A DNA stretch of 64,000 bases from assembly GCA_018660835.1 (NCBI GenBank), contig JABJJN010000040.1:124001-188000 (forward strand). Reading direction: 5' to 3'. Every line of letters starts with the position of its first letter. Position 1 is the first letter of the stretch. Positions 27,861 through 38,700 of the stretch are shown one piece after another. Source of the DNA: Gemmatimonadota bacterium (GTDB lineage Bacteria > Latescibacterota > UBA2968 > UBA8231). The notes under the pieces are model-generated. The model searched no databases and was not told where the DNA came from. It was given only the letters and a program-made list of their open reading frames with translations. The translations under genes were made by a program, and so were the position numbers.

Positions 27861-28607
27861 CTATATCTTGGTAATAACCTCTGATGGCAGCCACCCCCCA
27901 AGGCCACTGTCCAGTCGGACAAGATGCCAGGTACCTTCGCTGCGTTCCACGACAACCTTGGTACCTTCGTGGATGACGAAAACCTCTGTCTCCTGACCAT
28001 CCGGGCCACTTCTTGCAATGCCCTGAACTTCGGTCACCACTGCTTCGATCCGACCTGCATCCGCCTCGAAGCGAGTAAACGCGACGAGGGCCACAAAGAG
28101 CGCCACCGCAGCACACCCCAGGACCGAGCTGTGCAGACTTGACTGCCCTTGCCACCTACGCCAGGACACAGTAGCGAAGCAGGCGAGCAAACTCACCATC
28201 CAAGCCAAAGCCAGTTCATTGAGTGTGGGCCACATGAAAGCGCGTTCCAGGACTCCACCGATGCCACTGGTTGGATCGGGATCTCGATCCTTCTTGAGAC
28301 GACGCAGGAATCTCAGATTCGCCTGGATATCCTCGTCGCGGGGGGCCAATCTGAGCGCCCGCTCGTACCAGACAATCGCGCGCCCCAAATCACCCGTTTT
28401 GTACGTTGCATTTGCCAGGTTGTACAGAAGCCGTGGATCCTGCGCCCCCGTGGCGACGGCTGCCTCATAGCGCTGTCGCGCCCCCTCATAGTCCCCCACC
28501 CGATACAGGCCATTACCCTCCGCGTACAGTCCGACGGCGGCGGATTGCGCCAGAAGCGGACTCCCTAAGAGGCAGAAGACGCATATCAGCCAAGCTGAGG
28601 GTCGCAT
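27861..28607 (-). CDS. BatE-like TPR and SH3-type membrane protein
   Basis: A 248-residue protein with an N-terminal signal or anchor (LICVFCLLGSPLLAQS). Two or three TPR helices follow (LYAEGNGLYRVGDYEGARQRYE, then RLLYNLANATYKTGDLGRAI). Then come two membrane helices (ELALAWMVSLLACFATVSW and GCAAVALFVALVAF) and a C-terminal bacterial SH3-like module ending in WHLVRLDSGLGGWLPSEVI. This is the usual BatE architecture. The start overlaps the batD stop (TGATG). The about 195 bases between its stop and the murG start hold no gene I can see. Confidence 0.85.
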   Translation of the reverse strand: MRPSAWLICVFCLLGSPLLAQSAAVGLYAEGNGLYRVGDYEGARQRYEAAVATGAQDPRLLYNLANATYKTGDLGRAIVWYERALRLAPRDEDIQANLRFLRRLKKDRDPDPTSGIGGVLERAFMWPTLNELALAWMVSLLACFATVSWRRWQGQSSLHSSVLGCAAVALFVALVAFTRFEADAGRIEAVVTEVQGIARSGPDGQETEVFVIHEGTKVVVERSEGTWHLVRLDSGLGGWLPSEVITKI

Positions 28608-30442
28608 CAGGTAGCATCCCTGAGTTCGTCGAGAACGGTCTCGCTGTCCGCTAGCACCTGCTGTCTCCTCGTGACACCAATCTCACTGGGGGAGAAACGG
28701 CCCTCCTCACAGATCTTCAGCAAGCCATCGAACTGTCGAATCGTCGTGTCAGGCACGCCACGAGCGGCGAGAACCAACTGACATCTGGCGCGATCCAGGC
28801 CGGGAGCGGGTTCGTTCACCTGGTCAGCGACGAATCCTACCAAGGCGGTCTGCAATGTCGCAAAAAACAGCGCCTCCCCCTCGCCAATCGCGGCGGTCGC
28901 CTCTCGGAGTCGGCGCTCGGCCGCGCCACTCGCGCCTCGTCGTCGGGCGTAGGCCACATCTGAACGCAGACGTTCCTGATGCCGTCTCGCAAACAGCAGT
29001 GCCGCATAACCGATGGGCAATGCCAGCTGTATTCCCCAGAACCAACTTTGCCGATAGAGCGATCGAGGCGAGTGCAGCGCAGCAACATCCGGCTTGATAT
29101 GGCGAATATCGTTGCCAAGTTCTTCGATTTCGCTGCGCGTCATATCGTGGACCGGAGCCAACCCCGCAGCCTCGACTCCGCCTTCGCTGACAAGTCGGAT
29201 CGGACGCGTCGCTGCGACACCATATTGGTGCCGTTCTGGATCGAAGTACGAAATCTCAACCGGAGGAATCTCGAATACTCCACCGCGTTCAGGAATGATG
29301 ATGTACTCGTAGGTGGCCTCCCCACCGAGTCGCCCATTTGCACTCGTCGTTTGCTGCATGTCCCCTTTGGGATCATAGACCTTCAATCCAGGCACATTGA
29401 TCACGGGGGCACTCAGTGATTGCATGTTTCCCGTGCCGACGACTTGCAGACGCAGCGTGACCGGATCCCCCATGGCCACCTGCCGTGGCTCCGCGCTGGC
29501 ATTGATTGCGAGGCTGCCGACCAATCCACTGAAATTGTCAGGTTGTCCTGACAGAGGCAGAGGGCGTGCGAAGATTGGCGCGAGCTGACTGCGTACCATG
29601 ACACTCTGAGTTCGCCCAAAGAGTGGGTCATCGAAAAGCGATAGTGCGTCGAATGCACTACGTCGCTGCCGACGCTGGGGTATCGCACACGTCACAGCCA
29701 TCACGTCGATCTCGTGCACACCGTCACGAGTCGGAAACAACGCCATCCGCCTCAGGGGAGCGACATGGAATTGACGATCGCCCATCGTCTCGACTTTGGG
29801 ATCAAGACGTTGAGCGACGAACAATTCATGTGACCAGAATCCACTGAAAGTGGGAATTTCTGTAAAACCGACATCACGCAAATTGTAGCGGTAGCAAAGG
29901 TCAAAACTGGCAGTAACCTGCTCGTTCACGTAGACCGTGTCGCGATCAACCTGCGACCTCAAGAACAGGTTGTCCGTCAGTTCATCATTCGCGGCTGTCG
30001 AATTCTGGCTCTGCTTGCTTCCCGGTCGCTTCTGTGCTGATACGTCGATGTCGATCGATTTCGTCTGGTACGCATTCCCCTCGATCGTCAGAGTTGCTGC
30101 GCCGATCTTGTGTCGGCCCGGCCGCTTGGCATAGAGGGTGTAGACAAGATCGCGACTGAATGATGTGCGACGATTGACAATCTCCATGCGCGTGGAGATG
30201 GCAGGTCCGTAGACGTCGAACGCTCCAAGATTGATTTGCGGTGCTGAGACATGAACCAGCTGGCGTTCGGAGGTAATTGTCAGAGTCAGTTTCACCGCTT
30301 CATTGGCGGCCACACGGCGTCTATCTACATCAGCAGAGACCTCTACCTCGGCTGCTTGAACAGTGGCAGACAAGGACAGCAGACCAACGATGACAAGCAT
30401 GACACTGCCACCCAGCCCCTCTAGCATGCAGGCTCCCTTCAC
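28607..30442 (-). CDS. batD: BatD-like BatD/oxygen-tolerance family protein
   Basis: A 611-residue periplasmic beta-rich protein anchored by an N-terminal helix (VMLVIVGLLSLSATVQA) and one C-terminal helix near WGIQLALPIGYAALLFA. Repeated immunoglobulin-like domains show the BatD hallmarks: NEAVKLTLTI, VYVNEQVTASFDLCYR and MGDPVTLRLQVVGTGNM. The cytoplasmic tail resembles that of BatD in FCB bacteria. Start GTG 30442 overlaps the batC stop (GTGA). The family was named for Bacteroides aerotolerance, but its molecular role is thought to be in envelope integrity together with MoxR and VWA proteins. Confidence 0.9.
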   Translation of the reverse strand: MKGACMLEGLGGSVMLVIVGLLSLSATVQAAEVEVSADVDRRRVAANEAVKLTLTITSERQLVHVSAPQINLGAFDVYGPAISTRMEIVNRRTSFSRDLVYTLYAKRPGRHKIGAATLTIEGNAYQTKSIDIDVSAQKRPGSKQSQNSTAANDELTDNLFLRSQVDRDTVYVNEQVTASFDLCYRYNLRDVGFTEIPTFSGFWSHELFVAQRLDPKVETMGDRQFHVAPLRRMALFPTRDGVHEIDVMAVTCAIPQRRQRRSAFDALSLFDDPLFGRTQSVMVRSQLAPIFARPLPLSGQPDNFSGLVGSLAINASAEPRQVAMGDPVTLRLQVVGTGNMQSLSAPVINVPGLKVYDPKGDMQQTTSANGRLGGEATYEYIIIPERGGVFEIPPVEISYFDPERHQYGVAATRPIRLVSEGGVEAAGLAPVHDMTRSEIEELGNDIRHIKPDVAALHSPRSLYRQSWFWGIQLALPIGYAALLFARRHQERLRSDVAYARRRGASGAAERRLREATAAIGEGEALFFATLQTALVGFVADQVNEPAPGLDRARCQLVLAARGVPDTTIRQFDGLLKICEEGRFSPSEIGVTRRQQVLADSETVLDELRDAT

Positions 30443-31293
30443 CAGTCTCTCTCCTGTGACCCTCTGCGAGATACGCGGAATCGCCGCTTCTGTCCCTCTT
30501 CCTCACGGTCCCCGAGGGCATCTAGCAGTTGTTCTGCTTCCTGCTCATCCATACGCTCGTCCGCATCGAGTTCCACCTCGTCCTGGGCCTGCTGGTCAGG
30601 CTCTGATTCACTCTCCTGTGTATCATCTGGCTGACTCGGTTCGGGTGGACTTTCCTGTTCGGGTTGCCCATTCTGGGGCTGCTGATCTTCGTTCTGCGAA
30701 TCCTGACTTTGTTCGTCGGATTCCTGTGGGTCGGCTGGATCTCCGGCGTCGCTTTGCTCTTGTTGTTGCTGCTCCCCCGATTCCTGCTCGTTCTCGTTTT
30801 GCTCGCCGTCACCTTGCTGCTGCTGGGGTGGAGGAGATTGCAGCATCTGTAGGGCCAATTCAAGATTCGCCTTGGTGTCCCGGTCCTGCGGCGTGCGCTG
30901 AAGTGCCTCACGATACGCCTCAGCTGCTGCTGAAAAATCCTGTTGTTGGTAATGGCTGTTGCCAAGATTGTAGTAGCCCTGAGCCGCCAACCTCTCGTCC
31001 TGCGCGCCAGCGGCACGTTCAAATTCGTCAGCTGCCGCGGCATAGTCACCGAGTTCGTACAAGGCATCGCCAACATTCAGATGCAGCGACGCTGAGCCAG
31101 GACGCTGGACAAGGGCATCGCGGTAGATGCGTAGAGCTTCCTCGAAATCACCCTGACGATACTGTTCCAGTGCCTCAGCACTTCGTGTGGCGACGGGGTC
31201 CCCGAGCGTCTGCGCTGCTGATTCTGTCGGCTGGGAAACGACACACAGCAATAGGACAGTATGCAGGATGAGAGCACGCAGATTCTTTATCAT
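30439..31293 (-). CDS. batC: BatC-like TPR protein with acidic Gln/Glu-rich tail
   Basis: A 284-residue secreted or anchored TPR protein. The signal peptide is ILHTVLLLCVVSQPTESAAQ. TPR units occupy about residues 40-135 (EALEQYRQGDFEEALRIYRDA, ASLHLNVGDALYELGDYAAAA, GYYNLGNSHYQQQDFSAAAE). Residues 145-255 are almost pure Q, E, D, S and P, an extreme low-complexity acidic region. The tail turns basic (KRRFRVSRRGSQ). ATG 31293 overlaps the batB stop (ATGA), which is why I prefer it over the upstream start at 31311. Confidence 0.87.
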   Translation of the reverse strand: MIKNLRALILHTVLLLCVVSQPTESAAQTLGDPVATRSAEALEQYRQGDFEEALRIYRDALVQRPGSASLHLNVGDALYELGDYAAAADEFERAAGAQDERLAAQGYYNLGNSHYQQQDFSAAAEAYREALQRTPQDRDTKANLELALQMLQSPPPQQQQGDGEQNENEQESGEQQQQEQSDAGDPADPQESDEQSQDSQNEDQQPQNGQPEQESPPEPSQPDDTQESESEPDQQAQDEVELDADERMDEQEAEQLLDALGDREEEGQKRRFRVSRRGSQERDW

Positions 31294-32312
31294 GCAAAGC
31301 GCCCTTTCCACTCGCGACGCTGCCCCTGACGTTCCGAAATTGCCGTCTCAGCGAGGAGGCAGATCAAGGCCAGAATCAGTGGCCATTGAAAGCGCTCTTC
31401 GTAGGCACGAAAACTCTCTTCGCCGAGTTCTTTCTCATCCAGTTCGTCAATGCGATCTAACAAGGAGACGATCTCGCTCCCCTCAAGAGTACTGCGGAAA
31501 TAGGCTCCCTCGCCCGAGCGTGCAATATCGCGAAGCATGCCCTCGTCCAGCCTCGTCTTGACGTAGTTCCCGGATCTGTCTTTGTGGTAATCGCTCCCAT
31601 CTTCACTGAGGGAGGGAATCAGTTCACCTGCTTCTGTGCCGACGCCGACTGTGAAGATACGTACGCCGGCGCTGGCAAGTTCGGCTGCCGCTGCGGCTGC
31701 GTCCCCGACATGATCCTCGCCATCGCTGAAAACGACGACGACCTTGTACTGCTGATCGTCTTCGTTGAAACTCTCGCCGGCAATATGGAGTGCCTTTACC
31801 AACGACGTCCCTTGTGAGGGCAAATCTCCTGCAGAGACGGATCCCAATAGCAAACGCAGAGCACCTGCATCAAGGGTCAAGGGACACTGCACAAAGGCGT
31901 GGGCCGCATAGACGACGAGTCCGACTCGATCAGAGCCGAGACCATCGACAAGCTCACTGATTGCGTAGCGGGCATGATCGAGACGATTGGGGCGAATGTC
32001 CTGCGCGAGCATGCTGCGCGACAGATCAAGACAGATCATGACATCCACACCACGACGCTTGGCCATGGACAGTTGCAGGCCGAATTGCGGCCCCAACAAG
32101 GCGATGGACAGAAACAAAACGCCAGCCACACTCAACACGTGACGCCACCGACGCGCTGAGAGATCCACAGATCGCGTGAGGCGCTCACGAACACCTTCAC
32201 CGACAACACGCAACAAGGCTATATCTCGCCGGCGTGCAGACCACGCCAGCGCAAGCACCATCACAGGGACGAGAAGTAACAGCCAAGCGGTATCGGGATG
32301 GGCAAATCGCAT
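31290..32312 (-). CDS. batB: BatB-like von Willebrand factor A domain membrane protein
   Basis: A 340-residue VWA protein. Two helices at the N-terminus (WLLLLVPVMVLALAW and VLSVAGVLFLSIALLG) precede the VWA domain, and one helix sits at the C-terminus (FQWPLILALICLLAETAI). The metal-dependent adhesion site is intact: CLDLSRSM (DxSxS), QCPLT (Thr) and VVFSDGEDHVG (Asp). The domain faces the periplasm. It partners BatA, encoded 9 bases upstream, and BatC, which overlaps. Confidence 0.92.
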   Translation of the reverse strand: MRFAHPDTAWLLLLVPVMVLALAWSARRRDIALLRVVGEGVRERLTRSVDLSARRWRHVLSVAGVLFLSIALLGPQFGLQLSMAKRRGVDVMICLDLSRSMLAQDIRPNRLDHARYAISELVDGLGSDRVGLVVYAAHAFVQCPLTLDAGALRLLLGSVSAGDLPSQGTSLVKALHIAGESFNEDDQQYKVVVVFSDGEDHVGDAAAAAAELASAGVRIFTVGVGTEAGELIPSLSEDGSDYHKDRSGNYVKTRLDEGMLRDIARSGEGAYFRSTLEGSEIVSLLDRIDELDEKELGEESFRAYEERFQWPLILALICLLAETAISERQGQRREWKGRFA

Positions 32313-32321
32313 CTATCGTCC

Positions 32322-33299
32322 CTAGGGAATCGTCCGTAGCCGCGTGCGCACGAGAACGAACTCCAACATGATCAACGCCAGGCAAGGCCACAGAAACAGC
32401 GGGTAGCGTTCGGTGTAGTTTACGTGGATCTGGCTCGTAATCTCAGTGGTCTCCAACTTCCCGATCTCGTCGTAGATCTCGGCAAGTTTCTCACCCGAAG
32501 TTGCATGGTAGTATCGTCCACCCGTCAGACCTGCAACCTGTTGCAGCGTTTCCTCATCGAAGTCCACCGTTCGTCCGCGGCCCCGACCTCCTGATCCAGG
32601 CGCACCGACACCGATCGCATAGACTCTGACGCCGATCGCGGCAGCAACTTCGGCGGCTGTCAACGGGTCGATTTCACCCGCATTGTTCACGCCGTCCGTC
32701 AACAGAATCACAACCTGACTCCGTCCCTCTGCTTCGCGAAGGCGATTGGTGGCATTGATGATTGCCATGCCGATAGCCGTGCCATCCCAGTCTTTTTCGG
32801 CGATCCGGATCTGGTCGAGAAAGGAGAGCAACACATCGTAGTCGAGAGTCAGTGGACACTGAGTGAAGCTTTCACCAGCGAAAACGACCATTCCCAGGCG
32901 ATCGGTCTGTCTACCTTCGACAAACTCAGCTACCACGTCTTTGGCCACTTCGAGACGGTTGTCCGGCCCAAGGTCTTTCACCTGCATACTGCTCGACACG
33001 TCCAGCACAAGAATGATGTCGACGCCATCCGCCGTAACATCGACAACGGTCTCACCACTCTGCGGTCGAGCCAGGGCCATGACCAACAGGGACAGACCAA
33101 TGAGTTTCGCGATAAAAACCACAACGCGCATGCGGACCCAAAGACTTGGCGTAAGATCCCGCACGTGGTGGAGGGTGGAAAACTGCAGACTTCCCGGTCG
33201 ACGTTGCTTGTAGCGAAGAACGAGCAAGGGGATGGCGACCAACCCTAGGAGCCAGATGGGTTCAGCAAAACGAAATTCGCCAAAGAAACCCTCCATCAC
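32322..33299 (-). CDS. batA: BatA-like von Willebrand factor A domain membrane protein
   Basis: A 325-residue VWA protein with the same plan as BatB: helices near IWLLGLVAIPLLVL and VVFIAKLIGLSLLVMAL, a VWA domain, and a C-terminal helix (FLWPCLALIMLEFVL). The metal site is complete: LVLDVSSSMQ, FTQCPLTL and VILLTDGVNNAG. The pair at 33299/33296 is GTG-ATG, either usable; the preceding gene stops within it. BatA and BatB are thought to form a MoxR-remodelled complex in the membrane. Confidence 0.93.
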   Translation of the reverse strand: MMEGFFGEFRFAEPIWLLGLVAIPLLVLRYKQRRPGSLQFSTLHHVRDLTPSLWVRMRVVVFIAKLIGLSLLVMALARPQSGETVVDVTADGVDIILVLDVSSSMQVKDLGPDNRLEVAKDVVAEFVEGRQTDRLGMVVFAGESFTQCPLTLDYDVLLSFLDQIRIAEKDWDGTAIGMAIINATNRLREAEGRSQVVILLTDGVNNAGEIDPLTAAEVAAAIGVRVYAIGVGAPGSGGRGRGRTVDFDEETLQQVAGLTGGRYYHATSGEKLAEIYDEIGKLETTEITSQIHVNYTERYPLFLWPCLALIMLEFVLVRTRLRTIP

Positions 33300-34291
33300 A
33301 CGGACTCCGCGTCACCCGTGTGCTCATCAGAGGGCCCGACAACCTTCTCGGATTCCTCCTGCTCGAGAGCACGAGTCAAAGACGACGTCACGGCGTCAAC
33401 GATCTCAAGCCCCGTTGCCGGCATCGCCTTCGATTGAGCCATTGCGGGTTCTGCTCGGGCAAACTTCACGAGATCTGCCTGTTGCAGGAATCCAAGAATA
33501 CTTTGCTGTAGTATCTCGTCGAGATGTCCATAGAGTTGGAGATCGGCCTCAATCTCCTGGGTCGTTCTCTCAAGGGCATCTACCCTCAATCGATCTTCCA
33601 GGAAACGCCGCAGGACGTCAGACAGATGCGTGTAGTAGAGTTTGACGGCGCCTCGGTCCAAAAGCCCCATTGCTTCGATTCGCAAGAACTCTCGCCGGTA
33701 GTCGATGGGAGCCGCGACTCTCGGTTGGACGACCACTTCTCGCCTACGCAGAACACGATATAGGATCCATGCCAGAATCAGGAGTCCGATTGTTCCAAGG
33801 ATCGCCACCAACCAGATTGGAATGCCGCCGGCGATCGTCCATGGGGGCTTGATCAAGTGCAGGTCCTGGTCACCCTCGGCGCGTATGGCAAGGACCTGGA
33901 TATCCACAGGCGGCGTTTCCAAGGTGAGTGTGTCGCCGCCATCCACAAGCGGAATCTGCATTGTCGGTATGGTTTGCTCCCCAACCTCAAACAGACGCAG
34001 ATCATAGGTCGCCACCCCACCGGTTTGGGCAGGCTCCTGCAGACGCCGGGCCCGCATGTGATCTGGCAATTGCTCGTTCAGATCCGTGGGAAACAGAGGT
34101 CGTTGCTGGGGCTGCAGATGATCGGTTCGCAGGCTCAACCGGATCGGGTCACCAATGTGAACTTCATTGGTATCCACCAGCGTCGTGATGGAAGGCTGCC
34201 GCTGGCCCTCCACTTGGGCGGACCCTATTCCAAGCAATACCCACACAGCCATCGCCGTCGTGGGTAGGCGGATGGCTGCACAGCAATTCAC
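33296..34291 (-). CDS. Bat-operon membrane protein, BatD N-terminus-like / DUF4381-like
   Basis: A 331-residue protein with a signal sequence (TTAMAVWVLLGIGSAQVEG) and a periplasmic beta domain beginning NEVHIGDPIRLSLRTDHLQ, similar to one BatD repeat. A central membrane helix (WLVAILGTIGLLILAWILY) leads to a helical cytoplasmic domain (REFLRIEAMGLLDRGAVKLYY, VDALERTTQEIEADLQ). This is the usual form of the gene between DUF58 and batA in MoxR/VWA clusters. GTG start and stop both overlap neighbours by four bases, so translation is tightly coupled. No enzymatic motif is seen. Confidence 0.75.
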   Translation of the reverse strand: MNCCAAIRLPTTAMAVWVLLGIGSAQVEGQRQPSITTLVDTNEVHIGDPIRLSLRTDHLQPQQRPLFPTDLNEQLPDHMRARRLQEPAQTGGVATYDLRLFEVGEQTIPTMQIPLVDGGDTLTLETPPVDIQVLAIRAEGDQDLHLIKPPWTIAGGIPIWLVAILGTIGLLILAWILYRVLRRREVVVQPRVAAPIDYRREFLRIEAMGLLDRGAVKLYYTHLSDVLRRFLEDRLRVDALERTTQEIEADLQLYGHLDEILQQSILGFLQQADLVKFARAEPAMAQSKAMPATGLEIVDAVTSSLTRALEQEESEKVVGPSDEHTGDAESV

Positions 34292-35769
34292 TGGGCCGAG
34301 CTCTCCGGTGGCGTGAGCTGCTGAGTCTGGTTGCCAGCGTTCGTTACGACATCGGCTACGAGGGTAGAAACCTCGTCGAGGGTCGGCGACAGATCCTGCA
34401 GCGATTGTTGTGGAACAGCGAAGATCGCAGGGACGTCAGCACGTCTAGCATAGACGGCTCCCTGTGACTCGACAACCTCAACAAAGACTGACTCTCCGGC
34501 GCCCATATGCAGGACCATGCGCAGCTGCGGAGATGCAAAGCCGTAGTCTACCACGTTCAGACTCAGAATATCCTCTGCATCAGCGACAAAGTCTTCAACA
34601 CGAAGCTGCGCCAGCGCCGTGAGCAGGTCGTTTAGTCGCCAATCATTGGCTTGACGATCAAGGGGATACGTCAACAGCCAGCCAATACCCGTGCTGTCTC
34701 GCTGCGCGCGGAATCGCGTCTCACCTGCAACGACGAGATCAATCCCCTGCACACCCTCCTTCAGCCGTTCGAAGGGCTGCCGATCACGCAGATCATCAAG
34801 GGATTTCACCAGATATCTGACAACGGTTGAATCGATGACGAAAATCGGTTTGCGACCCGAATCGAAGGCGAAGTGGTCGCCCTGATCTTGTTTGGCACCG
34901 AGGAACAGATGCTTCTCTTCCTTATCCTCGCCGATCTGAAGTGACAGATGTACGAACTCGTCTCCTGTCGCGAGCCCCATTTCATCCATATTCGCCGCTG
35001 TGGGTATCTCGTGAACGAAGGTTGAGATTCGCGCATTGCTCACGCGTGTGAGGATCTCATCGAATGCCGCATCGTCAGCCGCAGTCTGCAGGGGTGCCGT
35101 AATGTGCCAAACTGCACCACTGCGCTCAGCAGTGATCTGCTGGCCGCCAGCCTCATCTCGGCGGTGTAGCGTCAGCCCCGTGACCTGCTCACGATCGAAA
35201 TGCAACACGTGTCGATCACGCAGATCGAAAATGCTCTTGTCGAGACTGTCGAACTGCCAGGCTCGAATCGTTCGAATCTCTGGATTCGCGCCAGCTTGCT
35301 GGACATAGGTGAAACGCTCTGTCGGCGTATCGTCGCCAAAACGCAGTGTGTCCGGATTGCCCTTCGCACTCTGTACAAGTGCCAGGTGCACCCTCAGCCT
35401 GGGGCGCTCAAGGCCATAGACCGCAAGCACCGACGAATCAGCGGCAACGGTGGCACTATCCACAACGGCGTCACCTTCTATTTCGGACTCTTTCAGACTA
35501 CGCAGGTAACGATCGATCGCTTCAGCATCCGCGCCGGTGTCTATCGGCTCCGTGATAACCCACGCATCGTCACGACGCTCGATGACGATGGTTGTGTCGA
35601 CCCTCTGTATCGTCAGTCGTTGCGCTTCCTGGTCGCTGAAATCGACCAGCTGACGCGCCCGTTCAGCGTCGAGATCGCGTTTCTCCCCCCCCTTGATTTC
35701 GTGAAACCAGACAAAACCCAGCAGGCAGGCAAAGACAGCACTGATGATCACGTTCGTCTTCAAACGCAT
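34288..35769 (-). CDS. DUF4340 domain protein
   Basis: A 493-residue protein with an N-terminal membrane anchor (VIISAVFACLLGFVWFHEI) and then repeated beta-rich units that begin like AQRLTIQRVDTTIVIERRD and follow the DUF4340 pattern (W-x-I/L-T-x-P: DAWVITEPIDTGAD, AVWHITAPLQTAAD, GWLLTYPLDRQAND). DUF4340 genes accompany Gld-type ABC transporters in many bacteria. It lies seven bases after the double GldG gene. Function unknown; a periplasmic partner of the GldG proteins is a fair guess. Confidence 0.85.
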   Translation of the reverse strand: MRLKTNVIISAVFACLLGFVWFHEIKGGEKRDLDAERARQLVDFSDQEAQRLTIQRVDTTIVIERRDDAWVITEPIDTGADAEAIDRYLRSLKESEIEGDAVVDSATVAADSSVLAVYGLERPRLRVHLALVQSAKGNPDTLRFGDDTPTERFTYVQQAGANPEIRTIRAWQFDSLDKSIFDLRDRHVLHFDREQVTGLTLHRRDEAGGQQITAERSGAVWHITAPLQTAADDAAFDEILTRVSNARISTFVHEIPTAANMDEMGLATGDEFVHLSLQIGEDKEEKHLFLGAKQDQGDHFAFDSGRKPIFVIDSTVVRYLVKSLDDLRDRQPFERLKEGVQGIDLVVAGETRFRAQRDSTGIGWLLTYPLDRQANDWRLNDLLTALAQLRVEDFVADAEDILSLNVVDYGFASPQLRMVLHMGAGESVFVEVVESQGAVYARRADVPAIFAVPQQSLQDLSPTLDEVSTLVADVVTNAGNQTQQLTPPESSAQ

Positions 35770-35776
35770 GTTTCAC

Positions 35777-38700
35777 TCACTTCTCATCAACCTCGTCTTC
35801 GTTGAGTTCGACATCGGCATCCGGGATGAAGTCGCGGCGAATCCACACCAGGATGCAACCATTGGCCAAAAACAGACCTGCAACAATCAGCCGTAGCACA
35901 TCGTTAGGTACCAAGACGAATGCGAGACCCACATTGGCAACGGCCGAAACCAGGGCCACAGGCCAGGCAATCAACTCTCGGCGGGAAAGGCCGTAGGCAA
36001 TTGCGCCACTGAGCAGGGCGAGAACCAAACCGACGGGACCCCGAATCAATCCACCTTCACTGGCACCGATGACGCCGATAGCGAAATAGTAGAATGCTGC
36101 TGCTGCAAAAGAATAGATCAACCATGTGACAAAGCCTTCGGCATACGTCTCGTAGCCGCGTCGTAGCATGATCACGAAGCCCGAGAGTGCCACCGCCAGG
36201 GGGAGTACGAACACCGACAGCCATAGCAGGGCCATCGCATCCTCTGTGAGTTGAATCGCATTGAAGCGCGCCGTCCGCGGCGGGATCGTCAATACGTCCT
36301 CCCCCTCGATCAGCCATCGAGTCGCATGGATGATAAGCTCACCATTCCCCTGCTCGGAAAAGTGCTGATTGCGAGCAAAGTCAGCATCGCCGATGACGAC
36401 GATCCTCGTGAGGTTCCCTGCCGCAGCAGAATCCCCTTGCGCGTGTGCAGCGGCGGCCAGGGCGAGCGGTCCTTGTCGATCGCTGTCTGGATCGAATTCC
36501 ACCTCGCCACCGCCGGTTTCACTGAACAATGGGGAGATATCCGACTCTCCCCATGCACGACGATCGGTAAAGAGCAACTCAGTGACATCCGACGCGCGCG
36601 GCATGGCTGTCACACTACGAGCGAGAGGGAAGTAGGACATCCCCCCACGTCCCATCTTGTCAGTGACCGGGTGATCTGCGTAGGAGATGACGACAGGGAC
36701 CGAGATCCCTGTACCGAGCAACTGACCCAGCCCGGACAGGTCGACGATGAAATCGTCACCCAATTCGATCCCATATTCTGCTGCAAGCAATTCTTCGATT
36801 CCCAAAACCACGCCTGGATCTAGCAGCAGCAATAAATCACCACCGCGCTCCAGGTATTGCTTCACGGCCACCTGATCTGCGGCAGTCAGCGAACTTTGCG
36901 GACCTAGGATTACGAGCAGATGGCCTTCGTCGGCATGGCTCGCATCAAGCGAGGAGAGTTGCACTGCGGAATTGATCTCAACATTCAATTCCCTGAGACG
37001 ACCGTCGAGAATACTGAAACCTTCGCCGTCGACCTGCGCCAGATCTCCTTCACCGTGACCGCCGACAAACGTCATTCGCCGATCCGCCGCATGCAGGGCG
37101 CGGAGGAGCGCGTTACTGAGTGCTTGCTCGCTTTGCTCGCTGAATCTCTCGCTGACAATCTGATCGTCTCCGACCATCTCGAGAATAGACGTTCCACGTT
37201 CTCGAACGCCATACTGCCGCACCTGCAGCGCCTCTTTCTGTGGATCGACGATCTCGAAGTCGAAGCGATCGGTACCGTATTCGAATTCCTTCAACAGTTC
37301 CTGATAGGGTCTACTCTCTTGCTTGCCCATGAAGACACGAACCGTCGCGCGCTTGCCACTATCTTTCAGTTGCTGAATAACCTCTGAACTCTGTGACGAG
37401 AGCGTGAAGATTCCGTCCTCACTCACGTCGATTCGCGTGTGAAAACGCTCCCCGATCACATTCAGCAGGGCGATGATTCCGAAGCACAGGGCGACACCGA
37501 CAGAAGCGGTGAGAAGATCTCGAACACTCCACCTGCCACCTCGTGACACAACAACAAAACCGAGGATGGCAATCGCAGCAGGATACAGGACCACGGTCAG
37601 CCAAAAAATCCACTCGGACTGACTTTCGCTCAGGGCGATCGGATTGAAACCAGCTTCCCTGGGACGTATTGAGATCAGCTCCTCGTCCTCGGCAAGCCAA
37701 CTGACCGCATTGAGTGCCAGGTCACCATTCCCCTGTAGATCAAAATAGTTGTCCGTCGCAAAGTCAGAATCACCAAAGACGACGAGTCTGCCGCCTTCTC
37801 CTGCAGAATCACGAACAGCGACCGCCAAAGACACGGGTCCTGGGAGATCGCTGTCGTCAAAACTGACGCTTACCTCACCTTGCCCCGGCTGCAGGGCCTC
37901 AAGATCCACCTCACCCCAGCTCTGGGCACTTGTGAAGACAAGAGCAGCCGCTTCCAACTGTGCTGTCGCGACGGCCAGCGAGTCGAGTCGCACGGAGCGC
38001 GCAAACTCATACGTGCTGGCGACACCCGTGCGATGTTTGCGAGTGATGGGATGTTCGTCGTCGTAGTCAGCTGCCACAGGGATCGTGAAGTCGAGTCCGA
38101 AGAGTGTGCCCAACCCACTGGTGTCCAGAACAAAATCATCGCCAAGCTGGACCCCCCATGTCGCCAGCAGTGACTCCAGACCTGTGACGGCCCCCGGATC
38201 AGTCAGCAGTAGTAAGGAGCCCCCTCCCGCCAGATAGGTTTCCACCGCGTCGACTTCCATTGGCAACAGCGGCGATTGAGGACCGGCAATGACCAGCACC
38301 TGACAGTCTGCCGGGACGCCGCCCTCACGGGCGATGAAGAGAGAATCTGTGACGATGTAGTCGATGTCCTGCAGACGGTCACGCAACTGCCCGAGCGCGC
38401 TGCCATCACCAGCCTGGGCTGCCTGCTCACCGTGGCCAACCGTCAGGTAAACACGCTCCTGACGATTGCGTACGACCTTGAGGAGTCGATTCGTGATCTC
38501 CTTCTCGGTTAGTTCCATCACATTCTGACGGCGCCCCTCAGATGCAATCACGAGTGTATTGTAGGTCGCTATGTCGTATTCGTCGGCGCGCATCGGGTCG
38601 CGGTCTGGATCGATGATTTCGAATTGAAATCTGTCTCCACCATGTACTGAATACTGCTCCAGCAAAGACTTCAACTCGTCGTTGACACCACCCTCCATGA

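Noticed and set aside
27661..28155. 164-codon minus-strand frame overlapping batE and the murG leader
   Set aside because: Arg/Gly/Ser-rich, overlaps the clear BatE frame in a different register, no ribosome site.
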